From contig JACRCS010000554.1 in NCBI GenBank assembly GCA_016218905.1, positions 1 through 28,444 of the forward strand: a DNA stretch of 28,444 nucleotides. The letters are read 5' to 3'. Positions 15,125-22,304 of this stretch are shown here, piece after piece. Positions within the stretch are counted from its first letter, which is position 1. Each line of letters opens with the position of its first letter. This stretch comes from Deltaproteobacteria bacterium. GTDB taxonomy: Bacteria > Desulfobacterota_C > Deferrisomatia > Deferrisomatales > JACRMM01. Position numbers and translations under genes: made by a program. Below the pieces are notes generated by a model. That model worked only from the letters and a program-made list of their open reading frames with translations. It searched no databases and was not told the DNA's origin.

Positions 15125-15544
15125 ATGCGAAGAGTGCTGCCTGTCGCCGTCATCGTGGCCGTCGCCGCGGTGGCCGCCGTCGGAACCGCCGCCCGGGTCC
15201 GGGCCGGCGCGGAACCCGTGCAGACGCCGCAAGCCGCGACTCCCACCCAGAGGGTCCTCCTGCAGGTGGAGGGCCTCAGCTGCGGGAGCTGCGAAGCGCG
15301 GGTGCGGAAGGCCCTCACGGAGAAGCCCGGCGTCCGGGCCGTCGACGTGAACCTGAGCCAGAAGACCGTGACCGTCGAGTACGAGGAAGGCGCCGCCGAC
15401 CCGAAGGAGCTCGCGGACCGGATCACCCGGCTGGGCTATCCGGCCCGCTTCCTCGCCTCCGGACCCGGCGTGCCCGGCCCGAAGCGCGCCGAAGGGAAGC
15501 CGGCCGGCGGGTGCGGGGGGGACTGCTGCAACCGAGGGACCTGA
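15125..15544 (+). CDS. Periplasmic HMA-domain metal-binding protein
   Basis: A 139-residue exported protein: signal peptide (about 1-28, VAVIVAVAAVAAVGTA core), then a heavy-metal-associated domain (about 43-110) with the binding motif GLSCGSC (C53, C56), as in MerP and copper chaperones. After a Pro/Gly-rich linker the end has a second Cys group, CGGDCC (C130, C134, C135). It follows the ABC ATPase by 14 bases and closes the operon before a strong hairpin. The product probably captures Cu+ or another soft metal in the periplasm for, or from, the transporter; the metal is inferred. Confidence 0.88.
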   Translation: MRRVLPVAVIVAVAAVAAVGTAARVRAGAEPVQTPQAATPTQRVLLQVEGLSCGSCEARVRKALTEKPGVRAVDVNLSQKTVTVEYEEGAADPKELADRITRLGYPARFLASGPGVPGPKRAEGKPAGGCGGDCCNRGT

Positions 15545-15550
15545 CCCACC

Positions 15551-15575
15551 GGGAGGCGCCCGGACGGCGCCTCCC
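15551..15575 (+). terminator. Perfect 10-bp hairpin after the HMA gene
   Basis: GGGAGGCGCC (15551-15560), a 5-base loop and GGCGCCTCCC (15566-15575) form a perfect stem seven bases after the stop of the HMA gene. There is no T-run, only ATTCCC, so it is either a weak intrinsic terminator or an end-protecting stem-loop. No gene follows until 15717. Confidence 0.65.
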
Positions 15576-15716
15576 ATTCCCTCCGCCGATCGCCGGCTCA
15601 CCTTTCCTCGGATAATCCGATTTGGCCGTGGGGACGCGCTGACGTAGGGTACCCGCGTCTTCTCGAACAGGTTCGCTCCGCCACCTCGCCGAGCGAACGG
15701 GCCGATCGGAGTCGCC

Positions 15717-16724
15717 ATGTCCAGAGTCTTCGCAGCCGCCCTCTGCCTGCTCGCCGCGGTCGCCGCCGCGCACGCCAAATCGCGCTCCGGCCTCGTCACC
15801 CTCGAGGTGGACCTCTCCGCCCAGGACCGGGCGAAGGAGACGCGGCTCTGGATCCCGTACCCGCTCTCGGACGCCGATCAGGTCGTGAAGGACGTCCGAG
15901 TGGGCGGAGACTTCGCCTCCTCCGGCGTCCAGACCGACCGGGCCCACGGAACGTCGATACTCTACGCGGAGTGGCCCAAGGGCGCGCCCAGCCGGAAGCT
16001 CACGCTCTCCTTCGCGGTGGAACGGCGCGAGGTGCTCCGGCGAGATCTGCCGAAGGCCGAAGCCGCCTGGAATCGAGCGGAGTTCTCGCAGCACCTCAAG
16101 GCGACGAGCCTCGGGCCCGTCGACGGCGAGGTGAAGAAGCTCGCGGACCGGATCACCGCGGGAAAGAAGTCGGTCCTCGAGAAGGCGAAGGCGATCTACG
16201 ACTGGACGGCGGAGAACACGTACCGGAATCCGAAGGTCGTCGGCTGCGGGAAGGGAGACGTCTGCGCCCTCCTCAAAGATCCCGGGGGCAAGTGTACGGA
16301 CATCTCTTCCGTGTTCATCTCCCTCTGCCGGGCCGCCGGCGTTCCGGCCCGGGAGATCTTCGGGATCCGCCTCGGGAAGGCCCCCGAGGAGGAGATCACG
16401 ACCTACCAGCACTGCTGGGCCGAGTTCTACGTGCCCGGCTACGGCTGGGTGCCGGCGGACCCGGCCGACGTCCGAAAGGCCATGCTCGTCGAGAACCTCA
16501 CCCTCGCCGATCCCAAGACCAAGGCGTACCGGGAGTACTTCTGGGGAGGCATCGACGAGTTTCGGGTCGCCCTCGCCCGGGGAAGGGACGTGGTCCTCAA
16601 CCCCGCGCAGTCGGGCCCGCCGCTCAACAACTTCGGGTATCCCTACGCCGAGGTCGGGGGAACGGCCGTCGACTTCTACGCTCCCAAGAGCTTCGCCTAC
16701 CGGTACACGTTCCGGGAGCGCTGA
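15717..16724 (+). CDS. Exported transglutaminase-like cysteine protein
   Basis: A 335-residue protein with a signal peptide (residues 1-20, ending AAHA). It has an N-terminal beta domain of the kind found before bacterial transglutaminase-like folds (WIPYPLSDADQVV at 45-57), then the transglutaminase core. The catalytic triad is visible: C193 in GGKCTDIS, H232 in TYQHCWAEFY and D248 in VPADPAD. Relatives act as proteases, amidases or crosslinkers, and the substrate cannot be predicted. It stands alone between the hairpin at 15551 and the convergent cytochrome gene. Confidence 0.88.
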   Translation: MSRVFAAALCLLAAVAAAHAKSRSGLVTLEVDLSAQDRAKETRLWIPYPLSDADQVVKDVRVGGDFASSGVQTDRAHGTSILYAEWPKGAPSRKLTLSFAVERREVLRRDLPKAEAAWNRAEFSQHLKATSLGPVDGEVKKLADRITAGKKSVLEKAKAIYDWTAENTYRNPKVVGCGKGDVCALLKDPGGKCTDISSVFISLCRAAGVPAREIFGIRLGKAPEEEITTYQHCWAEFYVPGYGWVPADPADVRKAMLVENLTLADPKTKAYREYFWGGIDEFRVALARGRDVVLNPAQSGPPLNNFGYPYAEVGGTAVDFYAPKSFAYRYTFRER

Positions 16725-16770
16725 AGCGCGCTTCCCGCCCGGGAGGCTCTAAGCGGCTACGCGCCAGCCC

Positions 16771-17178
16771 TCAGGGCCCCCGCTCCAACTTCCGCATGTA
16801 GCGGATGACCTGCCAACGCTCCTCTTCGGTCAGCGACTCTTCGTAGGACGGCATCTGGCCGCCACCGCGGCTGATCTTCCAGAAGAGCGCGCCGTCCGTC
16901 TGACGGCGGAGGATCCTCGCGACGGGCGCGGGCGGATGGCGAAGCCCTTTCGCATCCGGGCCATCGCCTCTCCCGGCGGAACCATGGCAAGACAGACACT
17001 GCTCTTCGTAGATCGCTTGTCCGGCACGGATGGAGGCTTCGTCGTTTGGAACCGGGTTCTTTCGTGCTTTCGCCTTGGCGGGAACCTCACTGGGGAGTTG
17101 GTGGCCGAGAGCCGGAACCGCTGCCGCGAGCGCGAAAGCAAGGCCGACGATCAGATAGGACAGGCGGGGTGTTCTCAT
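16771..17178 (-). CDS. Small periplasmic cytochrome c
   Basis: A 135-residue class I c-type cytochrome on the minus strand: signal peptide (about 1-26), a low-complexity Lys/Ala linker, then one heme domain with CLSCH (61-65) and a likely axial Met109 in GGGQMPSY. The C-terminal helix LTEEERWQVIRYMRKLE is typical of the cytochrome c / cbb3-like group. An AGGAG ribosome site precedes the ATG. It could carry electrons for the neighbouring multicopper oxidase or for QHNDH. Its gene lies 186 bases after copB, probably under its own promoter. Confidence 0.9.
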   Translation of the reverse strand: MRTPRLSYLIVGLAFALAAAVPALGHQLPSEVPAKAKARKNPVPNDEASIRAGQAIYEEQCLSCHGSAGRGDGPDAKGLRHPPAPVARILRRQTDGALFWKISRGGGQMPSYEESLTEEERWQVIRYMRKLERGP

Positions 17179-17199
17179 AGGGGCTCCTGATGATCGCGG

Positions 17200-17229
17200 A
17201 TATTAGACCAGTCGAAGCCATCCCTACAA
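17200..17229 (-). promoter_or_regulatory. Possible sigma-70 promoter of the cytochrome c gene
   Basis: On the minus strand TTGTAG (17224-17229) and TAATAT (17200-17205) are separated by 18 bases, about 21 bases before the cytochrome start codon. Both boxes are only partial matches, but this is the most AT-rich spot in the gap. Confidence 0.3.
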
Positions 17230-17364
17230 CAGAGCCTCGCTGCCGTTCACGCTGGCGCCGATAAGGTCCGACCGCCAGGATCCTCGCAGGGTTTGCCGGG
17301 TTTACGCGGTGGACCTGCCGGGCTACGGCGCCGGGGGACTATCGGGTGCGTTGGGATTGACCGG

Positions 17365-18120
17365 CTAGAACCACATCCGCACCCCGGCCGCGAGAGAAAG
17401 GTCCTCCACCTCCCTTCCCTCTTTGCGTGCGAGAGCCGCGGTCCCGCCGACGTCTCTGCGCCAGGCCATTCCAAAGTAGGGGGCGAATTTCCGGTGAAGC
17501 TCGTGGCGAAGTCTTAGTCCCATCTCTACGTGGTGGATCCCGCGGCCGACGCCGAATTCCTCCACTTTCTGAAGAGCGAGCTCGGTTTCTATCCGCGGCT
17601 GAAGAATGAGTCGCTGGGTCAGGAGCAGGTCGTAGTCCGCCGTGATCCTCGCGGAGATGTCGCCCTCTTCGCTGATGAAGAGGGACGGCTCGAGTTCGAA
17701 CCGGTACGGGGTCAGACCCTGGACGCCGAAGACAACGGAGGTGCGGGTGCGGTCCTTCCCGGGCCCGTACTTCCACTCCTGCCTGAAACCGATTTGTAGG
17801 TCCCAATACGGGGCAATGAGCCGCCCGTAGAGGATTTGCGCGTCGAACGTACCGGACGCCCTGCTTCCGAGCTCACCTTCCCCCTCGCTCTTCACCCAGA
17901 CCCGGTTGTAGTCCCCGCCGATCCAGCCGACCACGTCCCATGCGGCGCTTTCGCCGCCCTCCGTCGTTCTTCGATACTCCAGGACCTCGCTCAGCAGGAA
18001 AACGTGCACCTCGTCGTCGTGCACCGGCTTCCCCAAATCGTTCTCCGAAGCACGAGCCGAGGCAAGGAGCAGGGCGGCCCACGAGAGGCAGACGGTGCAG
18101 ACCAGCGGGAGCGGCTTCAT
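17365..18120 (-). CDS. copB: Copper resistance protein B, outer-membrane beta-barrel
   Basis: CopB/PcoB family (251 residues). A signal peptide (1-24, ending SARA) is followed by a short linker with HDDEVH and then antiparallel amphipathic strands of an outer-membrane barrel (YNRVWVKSEGEGE, FDAQILYGRLIAPYWDLQIGFRQEW, PYFGMAWRRDVGGTAALAR), ending with a terminal aromatic in GVRMWF. The Met/His-rich N-terminal segment seen in many CopB/PcoB proteins is absent. The ATG overlaps the copA stop by four bases (ATGA), showing translational coupling. CopB is thought to bind copper or let it pass at the outer membrane together with CopA. Confidence 0.93.
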   Translation of the reverse strand: MKPLPLVCTVCLSWAALLLASARASENDLGKPVHDDEVHVFLLSEVLEYRRTTEGGESAAWDVVGWIGGDYNRVWVKSEGEGELGSRASGTFDAQILYGRLIAPYWDLQIGFRQEWKYGPGKDRTRTSVVFGVQGLTPYRFELEPSLFISEEGDISARITADYDLLLTQRLILQPRIETELALQKVEEFGVGRGIHHVEMGLRLRHELHRKFAPYFGMAWRRDVGGTAALARKEGREVEDLSLAAGVRMWF

Positions 18121-19955
18121 CGGTTCTCCCCCTCTGCCGGCTGCGATACCGACACGACCCGGAACATCCCCGCCTCCATGTGATAGAGGATGTGGCAATG
18201 GAACGTCCAGTCGCCGGGGGCATCTGCGGTGACGAGGAAGGAGAGCCTCTCCGCGGGTTTCACGTTGATGGTGTGCTTGCGGGGGTTGAAGGGCCCGTTG
18301 CCGTTGTCCAGGATGTTCCACATGCCGTGCAGGTGCATCGGGTGCTCCATCATCGTGTCGTTCACGAAGGTGATGCGCACCCTCTCTCCGTAGCGCAGCC
18401 GGATCGGGGTCGGGTCGTCCGAGTGTTTCTTTCCGTCGATGGACCACATGAAGCGTTCCATGTTGCCGGTCAGGTGGAGCTCGATCTCGCGGCCGGGTTC
18501 CCGGTTATCGTAGAAGGGCGTCAGCGCCTTCAGCTCGCTGTAGCGAAGGACCCGCCAGGACGTGTCTTCGAGGCCCGTCCCCGGCTCATGGAGGCGGCTC
18601 CTCGGCATCATCGCCACCATGGCGTTGCCGGGGCCGTGGTGGTCGGGACCGTGCATCTTCGCTTGCCGACCGGGCCCAGGACCTCCCTCGCCGCCGGAAT
18701 GCTGGGGGGCTTCTGGGCTCACGGAGTGCCCCTCGCCCGCGTGGCCTTGATGCTCCAGGGCTTCTCCGCCGCCGTGGACCATCCCGCGCGCGCCGTGGCC
18801 TCCGTTCTCCATCGTTTGGCCGTTGTGGACCATCCCCATGTCCGCCATCGTCAGGATCGGGCGGGCGCGGCGCTCCGGTACGGGTGCGGTCATGCCTGCA
18901 CGTGGCGCAAGCGTTGCCCGCGCATAGCCGCTGCGGTCCATCGCCTCCGCGAAGATCGTGTACGCCTGCGCCTTCGGCTCGACGACGACGTCGTACGTCT
19001 CGGCGGTGGCGATGCGGAGCTCGTCCACGGCCAGCGGGTGTACGTTCTGCCCGTCCGCCGCCACGACGGTCAGCGGGAGACCGGGAATGCGCACGTCGAA
19101 ATGGCTGGCCGCAGAGCCGTTGATGAACCGCAGCCGCACCCGGTCGCCGGGTTTGAAAAGTCCCGTCCAGTTGTCCTCGGGAGAGAGACCGTTGGCGAGA
19201 TAGGTGTACGTCGATCCTGTCACGTCGGCGCGGTCGGTCGGATCCATCCGCATCTTTCCCCATTCCAGCCGGTCCCGGACCGCCGCCCATCCCTGCCGGC
19301 GGACGTCATGGATGAAGTCTCCCACGGTCCTCTTCTGGAAATTGTAGTAGCCGCCCTCCTTCTTCAGGTTCGCGAACACTGTCTCGGGTCGTTCGAAGGT
19401 CCAGTCGGAGAACATCACGACGTGCTCCCGGTCGTACGCAAACGGCTCGGGCTCCATCGGCTCGATGAGGAGCGGCCCGTACTGTCCCGACTGCTCGTGA
19501 AAGGCGCTGTGGCTGTGATACCAGTAGGTACCGCTCTGCTTGGCCGTGAAGCGGTAGATGAAGGTCTCCCCGGGCTCGATGCCGGCGAAGCTGACGCCGG
19601 GCACTCCGTCCATGTCCGCCGGGAGCAGGATTCCATGCCAATGGATGGAGGCCTGCTCACCCGGAAGCTGGTTCGTCACGCGGATGACCGCCTCTTCGCC
19701 CTCCCGCAAACGGAGCAGCGGTCCGGGAATCGTGCCGTTCATCGCGACCGCGCTTCCGCGCCTGCCGAGGGCCTCGAAATCGAGCCGGTGGATGGAGATG
19801 TCGTACGCTCCTTTGGAGCCACCGGCGGATGTTCCCGGGTAGCCCGCCGAGGAGGCGTACACCGGAGCGATCCTGCTCAAAGCTGCCACGCCTCCCGTTG
19901 CGACCATCCATTTCAGAAACTGTCGCCTCGCGGACCCGTAGCTCTTGGCGTTCAT
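18117..19955 (-). CDS. copA: CopA/PcoA-type multicopper oxidase
   Basis: Periplasmic copper-resistance multicopper oxidase of 612 residues. It has a Tat-type signal (RRQFLKW at 10-16, then a hydrophobic stretch). Copper ligands appear as HWHG (105-108), HSHS (147-150), HPMHLHG (538-544) and HCHILYHMEAGM (586-597), which supply the type 1, 2 and 3 sites with an axial Met. A Met/His/Gly-rich insert (about 365-455, with MGMVHNGQTMENGGHG and KMHGPDHHGPGNAM) probably binds Cu+ for oxidation. AGGAGG lies seven bases before the ATG. It oxidises Cu+ to less toxic Cu2+ and forms an operon with copB and probably the upstream lipoprotein gene. Confidence 0.97.
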   Translation of the reverse strand: MNAKSYGSARRQFLKWMVATGGVAALSRIAPVYASSAGYPGTSAGGSKGAYDISIHRLDFEALGRRGSAVAMNGTIPGPLLRLREGEEAVIRVTNQLPGEQASIHWHGILLPADMDGVPGVSFAGIEPGETFIYRFTAKQSGTYWYHSHSAFHEQSGQYGPLLIEPMEPEPFAYDREHVVMFSDWTFERPETVFANLKKEGGYYNFQKRTVGDFIHDVRRQGWAAVRDRLEWGKMRMDPTDRADVTGSTYTYLANGLSPEDNWTGLFKPGDRVRLRFINGSAASHFDVRIPGLPLTVVAADGQNVHPLAVDELRIATAETYDVVVEPKAQAYTIFAEAMDRSGYARATLAPRAGMTAPVPERRARPILTMADMGMVHNGQTMENGGHGARGMVHGGGEALEHQGHAGEGHSVSPEAPQHSGGEGGPGPGRQAKMHGPDHHGPGNAMVAMMPRSRLHEPGTGLEDTSWRVLRYSELKALTPFYDNREPGREIELHLTGNMERFMWSIDGKKHSDDPTPIRLRYGERVRITFVNDTMMEHPMHLHGMWNILDNGNGPFNPRKHTINVKPAERLSFLVTADAPGDWTFHCHILYHMEAGMFRVVSVSQPAEGENR

Positions 19956-20055
19956 CTAGAGCCCTCCTCACGGGGAGGCATACCCTTCTTTTTCCTCCCG
20001 GCAAGAGGAGCACCGTGGGAGATCTGCGAAAGCCCTCGGACTGCTCAGATGCTCG

Positions 20056-20379
20056 TTAGAGCATGAGCAGGATCATCATGGCGGCCATCACCGCGCCGCC
20101 CGCCACCCAGTGCCAGGTCCGATCCCCTACCATCCCGTGGCGCTCGTGCGCCGGTTCCTTCGCGCGGTTCTCGTGGTTCGCCTCGCTAGTCGACTCAGAC
20201 TCGGCGTGCTCTCTCGGTGCTCCGGAATCCCGAGCTTGAGTGCCTACAGGTTCCGAACTCCCTCTCCGCTGGACGTGTTCATGCATGGCCATCATGCAGC
20301 CGGAGGAAAGGCTTCCTAACGCCACCACGCCGATGACGGCGGCGATTCGAGCGGGTCCCTTTAAGCGTGCGAGGTTCAC
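20056..20379 (-). CDS. Small putative lipoprotein with C-terminal membrane helix
   Basis: A 107-residue product read from GTG at 20379, which has AGGAGG six bases upstream. An ATG 30 bases further upstream would run through that ribosome site and is less likely. The N-terminus is a lipoprotein signal with the lipobox LSSGC (C28). A hydrophilic middle rich in Glu, Ser, His and Arg follows, and the end is a hydrophobic segment (WHWVAGGAVMAAMMILLML). A lipidated N-terminus plus a C-terminal membrane helix is unusual. The MMAMHEHV stretch after the Cys could bind copper. It lies 100 bases upstream of copA on the same strand. No family recognised. Confidence 0.65.
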   Translation of the reverse strand: MNLARLKGPARIAAVIGVVALGSLSSGCMMAMHEHVQRRGSSEPVGTQARDSGAPREHAESESTSEANHENRAKEPAHERHGMVGDRTWHWVAGGAVMAAMMILLML

Positions 20380-20414
20380 AGTGGTCCTCCTCTGAACTGT
20401 GCGGTACACCTTTC

Positions 20415-20430
20415 GGGCACGGTAGTGGCT
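20415..20430 (+). promoter_or_regulatory. Possible sigma-54 promoter of the methyltransferase gene
   Basis: GGGCACGGTAGTGGCT has the GG-N10-GC arrangement (20416-20417 and 20428-20429), with one mismatch in each box against TGGCAC-N5-TTGC. It lies 57 bases before the ATG at 20487. The match is weaker than the sites at 21494 and 22199. Confidence 0.3.
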
Positions 20431-20486
20431 ATCATGGCGGTGAGGACTTGGGGGGAGACCCCGGTCCGGACGATCCCGAGCCGGAG

Positions 20487-21140
20487 ATGAAGGAAGAGCG
20501 CTACGTCCGAGCGTTTGGCTGGAGCGCCTTGACGCCCTTCTACGACCCCGTCCTGAGGGGGTTGATGAGGGAGTCCGTGCTGAAGGGCGCGCTCCTCGCC
20601 CAGGCCCGGATCGAGGCGGGCCACCGAATTCTGGACGTCGGCTGCGGGACGGGGACGCTCCTGCTGCTCGCGAAAGAGAGCTGTCCCGAGACGCTGCTCG
20701 CGGGCCTCGACCCTGATCCCGCCATCCTGACCATCGCCCGCCGGAAGGCTCTCAGAGCGGGAGTCTCGGTGTCACTCGTCCGGGGGGACGCGGTCCGTCT
20801 CCCCCATCCGGACGGCGCCTTCGACCGCGTGCTCACGAGCTTCATGCTCCACCACCTCACCTCCGAGGAGAAGCTCCGAGCCCTCGGAGAAGCGCGGCGC
20901 GTCCTGCGCCCCGGCGGTGAACTCCACGTCCTCGACTTCGGCAGGCCGCGAGGTCCCTTGGCGGTCGCTGCCTCCCTCCTCCTGAGGTTCGCCGAGAGGC
21001 CGCGCGACAACCTGGAGGGCCTCCTTCCGGACATGCTCCGGCGCGCCGGCCTCGCCGAAGTCGAAGAGCCCCGCAGCTTCGGCACCCTCTTTGGGACCGT
21101 CACCCTGGTCCGGGGGACCCGGAGAGCCGGCGCGGTTTGA
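20487..21140 (+). CDS. SAM-dependent class I methyltransferase
   Basis: A 217-residue protein of the UbiE/Methyltransf_11 type. Motif I is ILDVGCGTGT (48-57); GLDPDP follows at the end of strand 2; GDAVRLPHPDGAFDRVLTSFMLHHL is the motif II/III region; and RRVLRPGGELHVLDFGRP is the post-core strand. All SAM-binding landmarks are present. The substrate is unknown. It is divergent from the copA operon, and no good ribosome site precedes ATG 20487 (only GCCGGAG). Methyltransferases of this type are common next to metal-resistance genes, sometimes acting on metals or metalloids, but no metal-binding Cys set is visible here. Confidence 0.85.
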   Translation: MKEERYVRAFGWSALTPFYDPVLRGLMRESVLKGALLAQARIEAGHRILDVGCGTGTLLLLAKESCPETLLAGLDPDPAILTIARRKALRAGVSVSLVRGDAVRLPHPDGAFDRVLTSFMLHHLTSEEKLRALGEARRVLRPGGELHVLDFGRPRGPLAVAASLLLRFAERPRDNLEGLLPDMLRRAGLAEVEEPRSFGTLFGTVTLVRGTRRAGAV

Positions 21141-21248
21141 CGCATCCTCTGACGACCGCGCCTCGCTCCCCGGGCTCCACCCGCTCCTGCGAAGCGGCCC
21201 AGAACTAGGGCCGCATCCAACCCTCCTGGCCGGGGCCCTCTACAGACT

Positions 21249-21269
21249 CCGCAGGTTCAAAACCTGCGG
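21249..21269 (-). terminator. Hairpin overlapping the stop codon of the small Cys-rich gene
   Basis: CCGCAGGTT (21249-21257) and AACCTGCGG (21261-21269) form a perfect 9-bp stem with a 3-base loop. The stop codon of the gene at 21257 lies inside it. No T-run follows on the minus strand. It could be a terminator or end-stabilising structure. Confidence 0.5.
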
Positions 21270-21451
21270 TTGAGGTCGATCTGGTTGAACTCCTGCTCGT
21301 GCAGGCTTCGGGTCTCCGCCTTCGAGCTCGTGAGCTGAGCGGCTGCCTGCTTGCAGTCCTTGCTTCCGCAGGGGCACGGGTCCGCCGCGAAGGCGGCGAC
21401 GCTCGTTCCGAGGATGGCGGCGAGGGCGACGACGAGGGCGATGCGTTTCAT
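21257..21451 (-). CDS. Small exported Cys-rich protein
   Basis: A 64-residue precursor with a strong AGGAGGT ribosome site before ATG at 21451. A signal peptide (1 to about 23, ending AAFAA) precedes DPCPCGSKDCKQ, with three cysteines in nine residues, then a polar helical region rich in Gln, Ser and Glu. The mature protein would be about 41 residues. The CPCGSKDC cluster suggests metal binding in the periplasm, fitting the copper island. No family recognised. A longer in-frame ATG at 21511 is rejected because it lacks a ribosome site, buries the signal peptide and overlaps a sigma-54-type promoter. Confidence 0.75.
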   Translation of the reverse strand: MKRIALVVALAAILGTSVAAFAADPCPCGSKDCKQAAAQLTSSKAETRSLHEQEFNQIDLNRRF

Positions 21452-21493
21452 GGTCTTACCTCCTGTGAAGTGTGTCGGCGACGCCCTGGAGTG

Positions 21494-21511
21494 AAGCATC
21501 GCCCGTGCCAA
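21494..21511 (-). promoter_or_regulatory. Sigma-54 promoter of the small Cys-rich gene
   Basis: The minus strand reads TTGGCACGGGCGATGCTT. The -24 box is the perfect consensus TTGGCACG, the GG-to-GC spacing is exactly 10 bases, and the -12 box ATGC has one mismatch to TTGC. It lies 43 bases before the start codon at 21451, leaving room for a leader with the AGGAGGT site. Confidence 0.55.
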
Positions 21512-21829
21512 GGCCCCTCAAACCGGAAAAACTCAATAGTTACGCAGTCATTGGAGCATTTAGGCCGCGCCGCGTGGCTCTCGGTGGCGGCTCTTGCTGG
21601 CGGATATTCCGCTATCTGGAGAAATTCCTACAGAGGGAGCGCTCGCGGTTCTTCGTCGCCCTGTCGCAACGGACGGCGCCCGCCTCGCCGCCTTCTCGCC
21701 AGTCGTCTCCAGGGGCTCCCAGGGCGAGGGTCGCCTCAGGCTTCGACGGCGATGATAATCACGAGCCCCCGCCCCCCCTGCTCCTCGACGGACCCAGAGC
21801 GGGTGCTCACCGCATGAGGCCGCTATCCG
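21512..21829. other. Gene-free stretch with a small palindrome
   Basis: No convincing gene was seen in either direction. GCGGATATTCCGC (21600-21612) is a perfect 5-bp inverted repeat with a 3-base spacer. It lies about 115-130 bases upstream of the expected start of the sigma-54 promoter at 21494-21511, a usual distance for an enhancer-binding site. Confidence 0.35.
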
Positions 21830-21934
21830 TCACTTCCGCAGCAATCTCGCAATCAAGATCGCGAGCAGGATCACCAGCAGGACGCCCGCTATCGCCCATA
21901 GGAGCATTCCGCCCGCCATCATTCCGTCCATCAT
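21830..21934 (-). CDS. 34-residue Met-rich membrane peptide
   Basis: A short gene starting with two ATG codons (21932-21934 and 21929-21931) and ending TGA at 21830-21832. The N-terminus is Met/Gly-rich (MMDGMMAGGM) and the rest is one hydrophobic helix (LLWAIAGVLLVILLAILIARLL) ending RK. A GGAG motif lies about 12 bases upstream, somewhat far. Small Met-rich single-helix peptides are frequent beside copper genes in other bacteria. The methionines could contact Cu+ at the outer face of the membrane. Function is inferred from composition and position only. Confidence 0.5.
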   Translation of the reverse strand: MMDGMMAGGMLLWAIAGVLLVILLAILIARLLRK

Positions 21935-22304
21935 GACCGGACTCTCTCCAACTCGGGAAGGAGTAGCTCTACCTACAACTTAGGCCGGACGACGGCCTCG
22001 ATCCGCTTGGCCTCCTTGCGAATCACCTCCAGATGAGTTCGGACGCGCTCGTTAACGCGACGGCTCCGTGGAACCGAACAAGGGGGCGCCGGGCCAAGAA
22101 GCGGCGCCGCTGGAGAATAGTCTTCACCGCCGTCGAATATTGTTCGGTCTTGCCCGGTCCTCGGCCCCGCCGCCCGCCCCTGGAGCGGGGAATCTGCTTG
22201 GCACCGGTCTTGCTGGCGAAGCCCGGTCATCAGGCTGGCTTTGGGGCCGTCGGCGGTACATTGCCGCCAAGCTTGCCGGCCTACAGCCCCTATGAGGAGT
22301 TGCG
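21935..22304. other. Regulatory gap between the divergent small gene and the RND operon
   Basis: No intact gene is seen. On the minus strand, 21973-22050 encodes ERVRTHLEVIRKEAKRIEAV followed by VRPKL and a stop, which resembles the second helix of a histidine-kinase dimerisation domain; nothing else of a kinase is left. On the plus strand GTCGAATATT (22132-22141) is the reverse complement of a 10-mer upstream of the decayed sigma-54 regulator. A sigma-54 promoter lies at 22199-22214. Confidence 0.4.
22199..22214 (+). promoter_or_regulatory. Sigma-54 promoter of the RND efflux operon
   Basis: TGGCACCGGTCTTGCT matches the sigma-54 consensus TGGCAC-N5-TTGC perfectly, with GG (22200-22201) and GC (22212-22213) ten bases apart. 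The expected transcription start is near 22225, about 80 bases before the first TolC gene. Transcription would need an enhancer-binding activator; the one recognisable in this window (11828-12409) is broken. Confidence 0.7.

Noticed and set aside
15630..15650. GG-N10-GC spacing upstream of the transglutaminase-like gene
   Set aside because: Two or more mismatches in the boxes; this spacing is common by chance in GC-rich DNA.
16733..16744. Short hairpin TCCCG-CC-CGGGA between the convergent transglutaminase and cytochrome genes
   Set aside because: Only five base pairs with a two-base loop and no T-run on either side; not enough for a terminator call.
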